This document shows positions 38,334-49,219 of a DNA stretch of 64,000 nt, one piece after another; positions within the stretch are counted from its first letter, which is position 1; each line of letters begins with the position of its first letter. The stretch is taken from contig JBAMJV010007428.1 in the NCBI GenBank assembly GCA_037951105.1, forward strand, positions 46,466 to 110,465. Reading direction: 5' to 3'. The position numbers were made by a program, and so were the translations under genes. The notes beneath the pieces were generated by a model that saw nothing but the letters and a program-made list of their open reading frames with translations, ran no database searches and was not told the DNA's origin. This DNA is from Echinarachnius parma (lineage: Eukaryota; Echinodermata; Echinoidea; Clypeasteroida; Echinarachniidae).

Positions 38334-39098
38334 ATGCCTCCGCAAGAAGTAGCCGGAGGCATTATGTTTTTGGGTTGTCCATCCGTCCGTACGTACGTAC
38401 GTCCGTCCGTACGTCCCGTTATCCGTGATCTCAAGAACCAATTGACGGATTCTCACCAAACTTGGTTACATGTTTGTATCTTGGGGTGCCAATGATCTGA
38501 TTAGATTTTGGGGTCATGAGGTCAAAGGTCAAGGTCACAGGACTCAATATATGTGTAATAATGCATCGTTCTCACAAACCGGTTGATGGATTAATTTCAA
38601 ACTTGTTATGAGTGTACATATCAGGTGGCAATGATCTGAGTAGATTTGGAGGTCATGAGGTCAAAGGTCAAGGTCACAGGACTCAATATATATTCAAAAA
38701 TGGCTTGTAATGGCAACATTTCAAAAACTGAATGTCAGATTTCTATCAGACTTGGTACCTGAATGTATCATAAAGAGTCAAAGTAGCCATAAAATGTTGA
38801 TGTCATGAGGTTGAGGTCAAGGTCATAGGACTCATTAAACATGCAAAAAAGCTTGTAATGGCAAAAATGCTCAAGAACTAAATGTCAGATTTCAATCAAA
38901 CTTGATACCTGAATGTTTCTTAGGAAGCCAATGTAGCCATCAAAGTTTGGGGGTCATATGGTCAAGGTCACAGGGCTCAAAATATATGAAAAATATATTT
39001 AAAAATTAATTCAGTGCATGTTAATTTGGGCTTGATATTAAAATCGCGTCATAGCGGAGGCATAATTTTCGACTGCACGCAGTCGAAGATCCATCTAT
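38334..39098 (+). mobile_element. Helentron/HINE-like non-autonomous element, copy 2
   Basis: Same architecture as the copy at 36368: 5' hairpin ATGCCTCCG...CCGGAGGCAT, three to four internal units with GTCATGAGGTCAAAGGTCAA, and 3' hairpin TTCGACTG-CACG-CAGTCGAA followed by GATCCATCTAT. The terminal CTRRT is changed to CTATT. It is shorter because it holds fewer internal units. Confidence 0.7.
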
Positions 39099-39499
39099 TT
39101 GTTTTTGTTTTGCACAGCTTGAATACCATCTTCTTTTGATATGTACCAAAGCCTATAAGAAAGATATGCATTTATTAAACAAAATATATACAGCTAATTA
39201 TGATTTATTTGTGATTTTCCTTTAAAAACATTTATAATGCTAGACTTTCTATTTGTTTGCTTCATCTGCATCCATGTATTATGTCTTGTTATTCCTGTAA
39301 GAAATCTAGTCTCGAGTGTGGCAAGATTGTACATACCAACCCATTGTTTAATCTAGGTATGCTTTAATAGCCTGTACAATAATATAAGGATTTTAAAGAT
39401 ATTGTTGAGTATTGGTTATGAAACTGTTTTTGATAATAAAAAAAACGAACTTTTTGTTATTTGGTCTGGCTGGTTAAATGTATGGTATGTGCCAACAAA

Positions 39500-39720
39500 A
39501 TCATAGGCATACAAGCTGCAAAAGCATGTCATATTCGGGCAAAGTCATCTCATTTTCGCGCAAAACCATCTCATATTCGGGCAATTTTTTTTTCTTTAGA
39601 CAAAGCCATCGAAAAGGCGAGGACATTTTTTTTTTTTCTTTCTTTTTTTTAGCTTGTCCGGGAGGGAAAACTATTCAGGCAAAATACCTCAGCCCCCCCT
39701 GAGAAAAATGTTCTACTTCG
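39500..39720. repeat. Degraded ATATTCGGGCAAA-type short repeats
   Basis: Three to four spaced copies of CATATTCGGGCAAA lie before T-rich sequence. The same motif is repeated at 61530-61690, so a dispersed family is likely. Confidence 0.55.
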
Positions 39721-40604
39721 TCCATGAACAAAATTACAACATATTTGCAGGAACCCATGTATAATAAAACATTTTAAAAATATAACTTTTTGGGACTAGA
39801 TGTTTTTATGATATCATAATCCTACAAAAATTAAATTATTTGATGCATTGGCATTCAATCCCCTCAAAACTTTGGTATTTATTTATGATTATTATTTACC
39901 AGATTAATCAAAGTTTATGCTCAGTGATGCATCATGGTCAGACTGATTGGGGGTGGGGGGGGGGGGGGGGGAGGGTGAGCACACCATTATATTTCAATTT
40001 ATTTTAAAAAAAATTCCACATGTTTTGTATTGTTTTTGTCAAATTATTGAGGGGGCAAGGTGCCGACCCCCGTCACCCTTAGCTATGCTACTGGTTATGG
40101 TTCAGTGAAATAAGCTTTAATATTCAGTTTACAATTTTGTCTTGTGCAATACATTTCTCACGTATTGAGTTAAATCGTGATTGCTGTAATCAACTCATTT
40201 ATATGAAACATCTTAAAATAATTATTTGTGGTGGTGGTGGCGTTTTTTTTGTGTTTGTGTTTTTCCTCATTACTGTAATAATCTCTTTGATAAGTAACTA
40301 ACTATTCATGATTATCAGTTTAGTCGAAAACTAGACAATTTAAAATACATGTTCATTCATGCATTCCAGAAAAATTATTGTAGCAAAGTATTTATACTGC
40401 ATATTGAAAATTAAACATAGTATTTATTGGTACCTTAGATTTTGATATCATAATTATTATATATTTAGTCATTTTGACAAAATCTTTATTGCATGTTTTT
40501 CACAGAATTGTTTTTCTTCTGTATCTTTGACATATATTGAAATTCACTTGTTATAATCTAGAACTTGCCAAATGACATACATGTTAGTCCACTTGTGTAT
40601 TAGA

Positions 40605-40765
40605 GAAGAATATATAGACAAATGTATATCATCAATTCCAAAATTGTATTTACATCAAATATTAGGGTACATAATGAATTCAGTAAGATGTAAAATTGAA
40701 TATTATCCATTCCAAAATTGTATTTACATCAAATATTTGGGTATGATGAATTCAGTAAGATTTTC
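40605..40765 (+). repeat. Tandem duplication, ~76-bp unit
   Basis: TTCCAAAATTGTATTTACAT followed by CAAATATT-GGGTA-ATGAATTCAGTAAGAT occurs twice side by side. AT-rich, non-coding. Confidence 0.75.
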
Positions 40766-40839
40766 TCAAATTATAAACTGAATTATTTTGTTTATTTTGT
40801 GACTTATATTTTGTCAGTAACATTTTCATCATATACCAT

Positions 40840-41040
40840 CAGTTCGTGCATGTTATTTCATAATAAAACAAAACAGTGTACATGTATATATTTAAAAAAA
40901 ATTATAAATAAGAACATAAATGAACACGAGTTGTTGTTTTGTATCTTGTAATGTATGTTGCTATCAGTACTTATATGTTATTTCACAATAAAACTAAATG
41001 TACACAATGTGTTGTTTTGTATTTTGTCTTGTCTGTTTTT
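40840..41040 (+). terminator. Duplicated poly(A) signals
   Basis: Two AATAAA hexamers (40862-40867 and 40987-40992) sit in a duplicated context GTTATTTCA-AATAAAAC-AAA-TGTACA. The second is followed by a GT/T-rich stretch (GTGTTGTTTTGTATTTTGTC) like a downstream element. They are on the strand of brambleberry and could end a ~4.8-kb 3' UTR or belong to an unseen gene. Confidence 0.45.
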
Positions 41041-41178
41041 AAAAATACACTGGAACCATATTTAAATGAGGACCTTAGGAAGAACCATGAAAATTAAAGT
41101 GATCCATTAACTTTGTCAAATTCAACCCAAATCGCTTGGAGCTTTCCCACTTCTCTTGTACTTTGCTGTTTGGCTTAA

Positions 41179-41730
41179 AGGGATAGTTGAGTTCTGGTAA
41201 AGAGTGTACAGTTATGATCAAACTGAATTTTAGTAACCAAAACCTGCACCATTACATTACAAACTAATAGTTATGACTCCACCATGCTCGAAAGGAATAC
41301 AACATTCCAAATGACTAAGTAAAAAGCCTGTTATCATTCCAAAAGAGCCGTTAAAACTCAAGAGGGCGCTCTCTAAACACTCATCGGTTTCAACCATTTT
41401 AAATCGAATATTGTGCATGTAATATTTTGTTAATATAGTGATTAGAAAAATAGATAATCAACAACTATTTAAAAACCTTTTTTAATAATCATTGAAGAGT
41501 GGAAGCATTAAAAAAAAAATTTAACGGCTGGTTCAAAATTATCGAATAATCGTGGGGCGCCCCACAATTATTACAAATCGTTATGTTTCTGCATATTTCA
41601 GCCATTTCTGAACCGATTTTGATCAAATAATTTTATTCTGTCATTAAAATTGTATTTTGAATTTGACACTAGTTTTTCATTATCTCACAAAAATTGTGTG
41701 TAGCGCCCTCTATACCAAAACTCAACTATT
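41179..41730. mobile_element. Kolobok-like MITE, copy 2
   Basis: Left end AGGGATAGTTGAGTTCTGG after TTAA (41175-41178). It is similar along its length to 11654-12203, including AAGAGGGCGCTCTCTAAACA and GCCCTCTATACCAAAACTCA at the right. The last bases and right TTAA are mutated. Confidence 0.8.
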
Positions 41731-42176
41731 GACAAAATAATATAATGGGATTTTTCAGTTGGAGATATTCAAGATCGAATCGAAAAGGGTTCCAGAACAC
41801 TTTTGTGAACTTTTTTCACTAGGTAAACATCGGTTCTTTTTTTATGAAAATATCACATGGCATCTTACGATTATATTTGTACATCATAATTCAGAAGTCT
41901 CAAATATCACTTTTGGAAAAATCAGTAAAGTTAATGGATTACTTCCACTTGTTATATCAGGTATATCAGGTATATTATTATGTCGGGGTAATACAAAAAA
42001 AACACCAAAGGAATATAAAGGGATTGAACCAGCAAATTATCTTTTAGATTATAGATTATGTAGGTAAACAAAATAGGGTAAACATTAATTGTCGGTGAAG
42101 CATTATGGTGATCAATAACTGATTGGTATGTGTTTGAAAGGGATTTGGTTATGGTTCTTTCTTTTTTTAACAGTTT

Positions 42177-42321
42177 GAGACCTCCTTGGAGATCCGGAAA
42201 AATTGCTACAGCCGACGGTATTTCACGTCGTCAGAGCGGGGTATTGGGATAAGTTTTCAACTAGCAATAATCGCGCCTCGGATAAACCTCATTGGCTACG
42301 ATACTGCCTCTGCGCAAAGAT
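42177..42321 (-). ncRNA. U4 spliceosomal snRNA, copy 1
   Basis: Read on the minus strand, it matches U4 over its whole ~145 nt: 5' CTTTGCGCAG-GGCAGTATCG (U6-pairing region), 5' stem-loop CCAATGAGGTTTATCCGAGG with the kink-turn for the 15.5K protein, GCGATTATTGCTA, CCCAATACCCCGC, an Sm-like CAATTTTTCC and a 3' hairpin GGATCTCC-AA-GGAGGTC. The 5' end at 42321 is set by alignment to known U4. U4 pairs with U6 in the tri-snRNP and leaves on spliceosome activation. The Sm stretch ends in C rather than the usual G. The terminal stem has one G-U pair where copy 2 has A-U. The opposite-strand open frame here is a coincidence. Confidence 0.95.
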
Positions 42322-42400
42322 AACATGGTTCATCAAATTTCCTCTGTATAATGATTTTGAAGACCGCATCTTTCGTGGTTAGTGAAAAAATCGGAGTAAC
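42322..42400 (-). promoter_or_regulatory. Candidate U4 proximal sequence element, copy 1
   Basis: About 50-70 bp upstream of the U4 start, CACTAACCAC (plus-strand 42375-42384 region) is shared with copy 2 although the flanks have diverged. Its spacing matches a snRNA PSE. A CATTATAC box lies nearer -30. The 3' side shares GTTCTTTCTTTT (42154-42165, plus strand), possibly the snRNA 3' box. Confidence 0.5.
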
Positions 42401-42471
42401 GTTGCCGATACCTAGGAATGCAGTAAACCGTATCAATAAATGACAATACATCACTTTACATCTCAAACCAT

Positions 42472-42567
42472 GGGCGTCGATACTTACGTAATACCCATTC
42501 ATCAGGGGGGATGGATGAATGGATCATCCCCCCCTGATCAATGGGTATCAATGACAGATCGACGCCC
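42472..42567. mobile_element. Foldback element, ~96 bp
   Basis: Arms GGGCGTCGAT and ATCGACGCCC, with inner inverted AATACCCATT/AATGGGTATC and AGGGGGGAT/ATCCCCCCCT. It lies between the two U4 genes. A relative is at about 30282-30383. Confidence 0.75.
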
Positions 42568-43030
42568 GTGTCACTCAAACGACTTGGTATAAACATGACA
42601 ATGCTCAATCAACAGTACTATTCTATTATAAAGGTATTCTGTTCATATCGTCATTATATTGAACACTCACAAACAAAAGTGCACGAACACAGGGCCAGTC
42701 AGATTATTGTAGACGATAGGGGCATGTATCTTTATTTCTACACTTACAGTGGTAGAATACAATATTACAGTGGTCTGTTTTACGGTCTGAAATATGAGTA
42801 AATTTACTTTAGGGTGAAAAGGGGCAGGCAATTATTTAGCTGCAACTGATGTATGCATGATATAGATAGATGATTGCAAGGTTGAATTTGCAGCTTTTAT
42901 GTGACTGATCTATACCGCTTGTCCAATGTATCGCTTGGGAGGAATGTTCATCGGGGAGTGGATACACTCCCAGAGATATTTTGAAAGTTGGGTTTGGGAT
43001 GTTTTTAGTTCTTTCTTTTATTATAATTTT

Positions 43031-43175
43031 CAGATCTCCTTGGAGATCCGGAAAAATTGCTACAGCCGACGGTATTTCACGTCGTCAGAGCGGGGTATTG
43101 GGATAAGTTTTCAACTAGCAATAATCGCGCCTCGGATAAACCTCATTGGCTACGATACTGCCTCTGCGCAAAGAT
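43031..43175 (-). ncRNA. U4 spliceosomal snRNA, copy 2
   Basis: This is identical to copy 1 over about 140 consecutive bases, with a perfect terminal hairpin GATCTCC-AA-GGAGATC. 5' end at 43175, 3' end near 43031. It has the same orientation as copy 1, 854 bp away. Both carry the same Sm-like AATTTTTCC. The gene body is the only highly conserved part: upstream sequence beyond a few short boxes and downstream sequence have drifted, so the RNA is under selection or subject to gene conversion. Confidence 0.96.
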
Positions 43176-43250
43176 AACGAGATCATGGAAATTCCCTCCA
43201 TATGATCATTTTGAAGATCGCAACTTTAGTGGTTAGTGAAAATCGGAGTA
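43176..43250 (-). promoter_or_regulatory. Candidate U4 proximal sequence element, copy 2
   Basis: CACTAACCACTAAAG (minus strand, about 43224-43238) lies about 50-65 bp upstream of the start and matches the motif at copy 1. The downstream AAAAGAAAGAAC near 43005-43016 resembles an snRNA 3' box and is shared by both copies. Confidence 0.5.
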
Positions 43251-43901
43251 GTGTTGAAAACCCGTGCAGTGATCCGTAACATTAACAATGACTTGCAAAT
43301 TTACATCACAATGCTCAATGCCCAGTACTATATTTAAGCAGGTATTTGTATGCACATCGTCCTTATACTTCAGAAAAAACATATTCACACACACACACAC
43401 ATACACACCTACACAACAATCCGAGGACCACCTTTTTACGTGCATATTCTATTAGTAGTCCCGGGTCCAATTATGAACCTGTGGTACACCTTCCTTCATC
43501 ACCATCACTTATCGTCCATCACCATCATCATCCTCATTTATCATGACCATCCATCACCAATATCAGTGCCGTCCATGATCACGCTCCATGCATGGCCATT
43601 TACCGCCACAGATGGCGTTATTCCACCAAGGGCACCGGAAAATTCCAAACTATGAATGCGTCTTTCTCAATAGCGTGCCGTCAAAACACACAAAAAAGAA
43701 AACACACATTATTTCCGGCACTTTAGTATTAATAGCTAATCTTCTGTGTAGCTAATAATGAATAGCGCCATCTATAGATCACTTTGCACGCAAAATAAGC
43801 GGTAAAAAATGTGGGGACCGGGATTTCGGTCCCGACTTTTTAAAATGTCCCGAGTCTTATTATGTGTTTTCATGCAGTAGTCCCGACTCTGTGGTAGGTC
43901 T

Positions 43902-43903
<2 letters not shown>

Positions 43904-43948
<45 letters not shown>

Positions 43949-43962
43949 CACACACACACACA

Positions 43963-44052
<90 letters not shown>

Positions 44053-44120
44053 CACACACACACACACCCACACCCACGCACACATACATATATGCACACA
44101 CGCACACACACACACACACA
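43904..44120. repeat. (CA)n microsatellite, segment 1
   Basis: Long CA tract with sparse variants near its right end (CCCACACCCACGCACACATA, then CATATATGCACACACGCAC). The same variant string occurs at about 48298-48340, so the two were once one tract. It abuts the 3' poly(A) end of the first LINE fragment. Confidence 0.95.
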
Positions 44121-46443
44121 TTTTTTTTTTTTTTTTTTAAATGATTTTTTTATTTCTCCAAATTATTAACATAACATTTACAATTGAATAACATTTTTGA
44201 AAATACAAATTTACATCTCAAGTGTACAAATCAAGTGTAATTCACAAAAATTAAACACAATGGAGATTTAACAAAAAATAAAAAGAAGTAAGACACACTA
44301 CTTCTCTCATCCCCCCTTCCCCACCCCCTGCACACTCACCCTCCCCCCCCCCCCCCCCCCCGCCCCCAACCCTACCCCGGAAATCTGCTCACATCCTTTA
44401 AAAAAAAAATAATAATAATAATGCTTACAAAATACATATTTAAATCAATACTTTTTAAATACTTTTAAAACATTTTTTTTTTACAAGCTCACGGGGAAAC
44501 ATCACATATGAAGAGTTCATTCTTTCAATCTTATTCTAATTTTACCGTTTCCCATTTTTGTAAATGTAATCCTAATTTTCCCATTTTAATTGCTATTCCC
44601 TTTTCCTGGGCCTTATAATCCAATAACAGTTTCTGTATTTTATCAATATTAGGTAGAACACCCTCTTTTCTAAATACAAATAAAATATATTTTACCATAA
44701 AAATGATGGTATTGCAACATTTTGTTCTATTTGAATTACCTGACAATCCAACAAATATATCCCGCCAATTTAAGTCCTTTATTTCATCTAACAAAAAACG
44801 TTGTATCAAAGCTTGCCATGTCAATTTTACATTTAAACAAAATAAAAATAAATGCGAATATGTTTCCCTTTCCCGTTTACAGTACGAACACAAGTTGTCT
44901 TCAACAAATCCAAATATAAATAAATTATCTTTAGTGTAAATTGCCCCATGGAGTAACTTAAATTGAAACTCTCTCTGTTTCCCAATTATTAATGTTATTC
45001 TTGGTCTAAAAAAACATTCATACATTTCTTTATCTATAAAATTAAAATCATTTTGTCCATCTCTTATCTGTAAATCATATGTCTTTTGCAATTCTCTAAT
45101 AAAATAATCATATATTTTTCTTGATGGTACATCCTTAAAACTTAATTTTTTTATCCAAAAGATATAAATTAATATTATAATTTATTAAGTCTACCTCACA
45201 AAATTGTATCAAACCTAAATAAATTTTCCAATCCCTCGGAATCGCATGATATATATCAATTATTGTAAGTAAATTGTCACCTCTCATACCAAGGTTCAAA
45301 AAGTATGCAACGGGTTTAACATTACCATTATCCATAACATGGTTCAACATAACAATCCCTCGTTCAAATAATTCTTTATCAAATACCATCTTATTTTTTT
45401 TTATACATATATTCCTATTATTAAAAATAATTGGATTCATACAACCATTAAAATGCCTTAAATTATCAATCTCTTTCCAAGCTTTCAACATTTCCAAATA
45501 ATAAGGTGGAATCTTGAAACTAAACTTCATCTTTTGCATTTCATAATCACATAAGAAAATTAGCCTTCCTCCTACTGAACTTAAGGAATAATCAAAAAAT
45601 AACTTCCATCCCAAATTTCTTTCTCCATATAATAATCGTTTCACCCACATTATCCGCTGCGTTCTAACAAATATTTCAAAATTAATCATTTTTACTCCAC
45701 CATAATTATAATTTTGATACATAATTTTTCTTTTTATACGATCCTTCCCTCCCCATATAAAATCAAACGATATTTTCTCCACTTCTATATAAACCCATAG
45801 GGGAACAACAAGGAGAGATGAAACATAATTCAACTTTATTAATGCATACGTTTTCAATAAATGTATTTTACCCATAATAGTCAAATCCCGTTGTTTCCAC
45901 CAACCTAGAAGCTTTTTAATTTTACTTAATATTTCTTTGTAATTTAAATCATCTTTTAATCTAAAATCGACCGAGAAATTAACACCTAAAATTTTTACTT
46001 CCTTAACAAATTGTCCAAATAAAGGCCCATCTGGTTTCCCATTTTCCTCACCCATATACATAAAATGTGTCTTTTCCTTATTAACTTTCAAACCACTTAC
46101 TTTTTCAAATTCTTCAAATATATATTGCAACCTTCTTATGGAATCTAAATCTTTCAAAAAAATCGTCATATCATCTGCATACAATACTTGTCTTATTTCA
46201 TGCTCCCCAAAATGTATCCCTTTAATTATTTTGTCCCTCCTTACTTCATTTGCCAATAATTCTATTGCAACCAAAAACAAATAGGGCGACAATGGATATA
46301 TCAAAATAACCAGTGGAATAACCCCCTTTCATAATACAACTACTTATATCATTATATAATATCTTCACCCAAGAACAAAACGAATCACCAAAACCAAACA
46401 ATTTTAGCACTTTCAATAAATATTGATGGGATACAGAATCATA
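44121..46443 (-). mobile_element. L1/Tx1-like LINE fragment A, inserted in (CA)n
   Basis: Minus strand, 5' truncated. It begins inside the RT domain (DSVSHQYLLKVLKLFGFG), continues PLSPYLFLVAIELL and YADDMTIFLKDL (YADD at about 46170-46182), and ends with a Cys-rich block (CSYCKRERETYSHLFLFC) typical of L1/Tx1 C-termini. A deletion near 46300 removes the expected SRGVRQGC motif and shifts frame, and a further break near 45130 separates the ORFs 46304-45135 and 45091-44531. The 3' UTR ends in an 18-base A tail (T run 44121-44138, plus strand) touching the CA tract. Confidence 0.88.
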
Positions 46444-46486
46444 CACGCGCGCACACACACACACGCACCCACACACACACACACAC
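46444..46486. repeat. (CA)n microsatellite, segment 2
   Basis: A short CA tract between the two LINE fragments. Its variants ATACACGCGCGCACAC match those at about 48351-48370, showing it belonged to the same tract. Confidence 0.9.
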
Positions 46487-48274
46487 TTTTTTTTTTTTTT
46501 TAATGATTTTTATTCCTCCATATATAACATTTACATTTGAATATACATACTAAACAAAATATACATATACAATTATAATGAACGAAAATAGAAATGATTA
46601 TCTTACATACATAAACAAATACAAATCAACTGTATATTCAATTTCCTGACTTCATAAAATAAACATAATGGAGGTTTTGTAACTAAAAGTAAAAGGAACA
46701 AAAATATGCCCCTTTACCCCCCCCCCCCCCCCCACCCCCCAATTTAGCCCAAGAAAAACCCCATCCCCATCCAACCACCGATCGCACCACAATCACACAC
46801 ATACCGCAGACACCCATTCCAGTATTCTGCTCGTTTTGATTTCAACCAAAAGAGTAATTAATTAACAATATAGAAAGCTGTCACATTCAACTAAAGAGGG
46901 TAGAAACCCAGAACCTTAATAATAATAAACGACTTCCCTATAATTCTAACAAAATTAAATTAATCATATTATACATGTATTTTATGGTGTTCCCACTTTT
47001 GTAAGTGAACTCCTAGTTTACCCTTTTTAATAGCCCTTTTTTTTTCTTCTTCTTCATAATCCAAAATAATTTTCTGTACTTTCCGTACAGAAGGAAGTAC
47101 ACCTTTTGTTCTAAAAGAATAAATAGTATATTTTAACAAAAAAATAATAGAGTTACAATACTTAACTCTATGCGATCTACCTGTCAGTCCTACAAAAATT
47201 ATTTTCCAATCAACATTCCTAATTTCAATCAAATCAAAATATTCAATTATATCTAACCAAAACCTTTGTACGTATAAGCATTTAAAAAATAAGTGTGAAT
47301 ATGTCTCAATCTCATTTTTACAAAAAGAGCATAAATTATCAATAACAAATCCAAACCTAAATAAATGTTCTTTTGTATATAATGCCCTATGTAATAATTT
47401 ATATTGAAATTCTCTCAACTTACCCACCAAAACTGCGCTCTTTAATCTTAAAAATATATCCTTCAATTCTTCATTACTATAATCAAAATTTGTATGTCCA
47501 TCCCCAATACACAAATTATATTCCTTTTGAAATGTTTTAACTAAATATTCATACATATGCCTAGATTTTAAATCAATTAACATTCCTATATATCCCGAAA
47601 CTTTTAATCTAATTTCAAATGTTCGAATATCTACTTGAATAAAGTCACTCGTAGTTTTATCATCTTTCCATTGAAGGGGCAATGCCCCAAAAATATCATG
47701 AATCTTTAATAATCCTTCTCCTTTTATTCCCAAGCCTACAAAGTGAGCAACAGATCTCAAATTACCATTCAACATTATATCAGATACCTTGCTTATACCT
47801 CGTTGTAATAAATCTTTATCAAAAATCATTTTATTTCTTAAGCACACATGTCTATTATTAAAAACAAAGGGATTACTTTTTTCATTTTCAAAGTGTCTAC
47901 AATTATCTATATCTTGCCAAACTTTCAAAATGTCTACATAAAAGGGCGGAACTTCTTTTAAATCCATCTTATGAATATCATAATCACATAAAAACACAAA
48001 CCTTCCTCCTACTGATCTACAACAATAATCAAAATATACTTTCCATCCTGAATGCTTATCCCCATACAAAAGACGTTTAAGCCACATTATTCGTTGAGTT
48101 TTAACAAAAATTTCTAAATTATTCATTCTAAGCCCTCCAAATTCATAATTCTGATACAAAATTTTTCGCTTAATTCGATCCTTACCATTCCACAAAAAAT
48201 CAAATGAGAGTTTATCAACTTCCTCATAAACCCACCGAGGTACCGAAATTAAAGAAGAAACGAAATTTAATTTT
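46487..48274 (-). mobile_element. L1/Tx1-like LINE fragment B, inserted in (CA)n
   Basis: Minus strand, more severely 5' truncated (starts at KLNFVSSLISVPRWVYEEVD) but open to its natural stop near 46969. It ends with a CSFCKNEIETYSHLFFKC block and a 16-base A tail (T run 46487-46502, plus strand). Its protein is only moderately similar to fragment A (for example SFDFLWNGKDRIKRK against SFDFIWGGKDRIKRK), so the two are separate insertions of related families. The open frame continuing upstream into VCVCVC is microsatellite, not protein. Confidence 0.88.
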
Positions 48275-48488
<214 letters not shown>

Positions 48489-48737
48489 TTACCCGGGCAT
48501 ACTTGTGGGCACCCGACTTGTGGGGTACTTGTGCTACTATACAAGCTGAAGGAGTGCTACTACAAACTGTTTTTTTTTCTTCACAAAATCTTTGCAACAA
48601 AAAAAGGCAACCTTCTGAGTGCATGCTGGGAGGGTAGGGGTGTGTCTAGAAACAAAAAAATTCCTCAAGTATCACTTATGGGGCACAGTCACAAGATTTT
48701 GTCACATAACACTTTGAAGCTAAATACGCCGATTTAA

Positions 48738-49214
48738 AGGGGTAGTACAGTTTTGGACAGTAACATTATAAACTAATATTTATAACTCCACCATGCTCGA
48801 GAGGTATACAAAATTACAAACGACTAAGTAAAAAGCCCATTATCATTCAAAAAGAGCCATTAAAACACAAGAGGGCGCTCTCTAAAAAGGCCTTAGTTTT
48901 AACCATTTGTGATGTTTTATGTAAATCATGATTAAATAGAGAGATCATCAACAGCTATTTAAAAAACGCTTTTGAATTTTTATAAAAAAGTGTATGCATT
49001 TGTTTAATTTTTTGAAAAATTCATCTAATATTTGGGCCCCAAATAATTCTAAGATCAGATATATTTATTGATATTTCTGGACCGATTTTGACCAAATAAA
49101 GTTTATTCTGCCATTAAAATTGCATATTCTCTCAAATTCGACACTCGGTTTTTCATTACCTCACAAAAAAATTGTGATGTGCAGCGCCCTCTCTACCAAA
49201 ACTGAACTACCCCT
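48738..49214. mobile_element. Kolobok-like MITE, copy 3
   Basis: Ends AGGGGTAGTACAGTTTTGG and CCAAAACTGAACTACCCCT are inverted and flanked by TTAA (48734-48737 and 49215-49218). Body matches copies 1 and 2 with deletions. Confidence 0.82.
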
Positions 49215-49219
49215 TTAAG

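Noticed and set aside
41759..42067. 102-codon open frame between MITE copy 2 and U4 copy 1
   Set aside because: No recognisable family, no splice context that supports it, AT-rich composition like the surroundings.
42926..43177. 83-codon plus-strand open frame with a well-conserved end, duplicated near 42180
   Set aside because: The conserved part is the antisense of the U4 snRNA genes; conservation belongs to the RNA on the minus strand.
43772..44169. Overlapping open frames of Cys-Val and Thr-His repeats
   Set aside because: They are translations of the (CA)n microsatellite.
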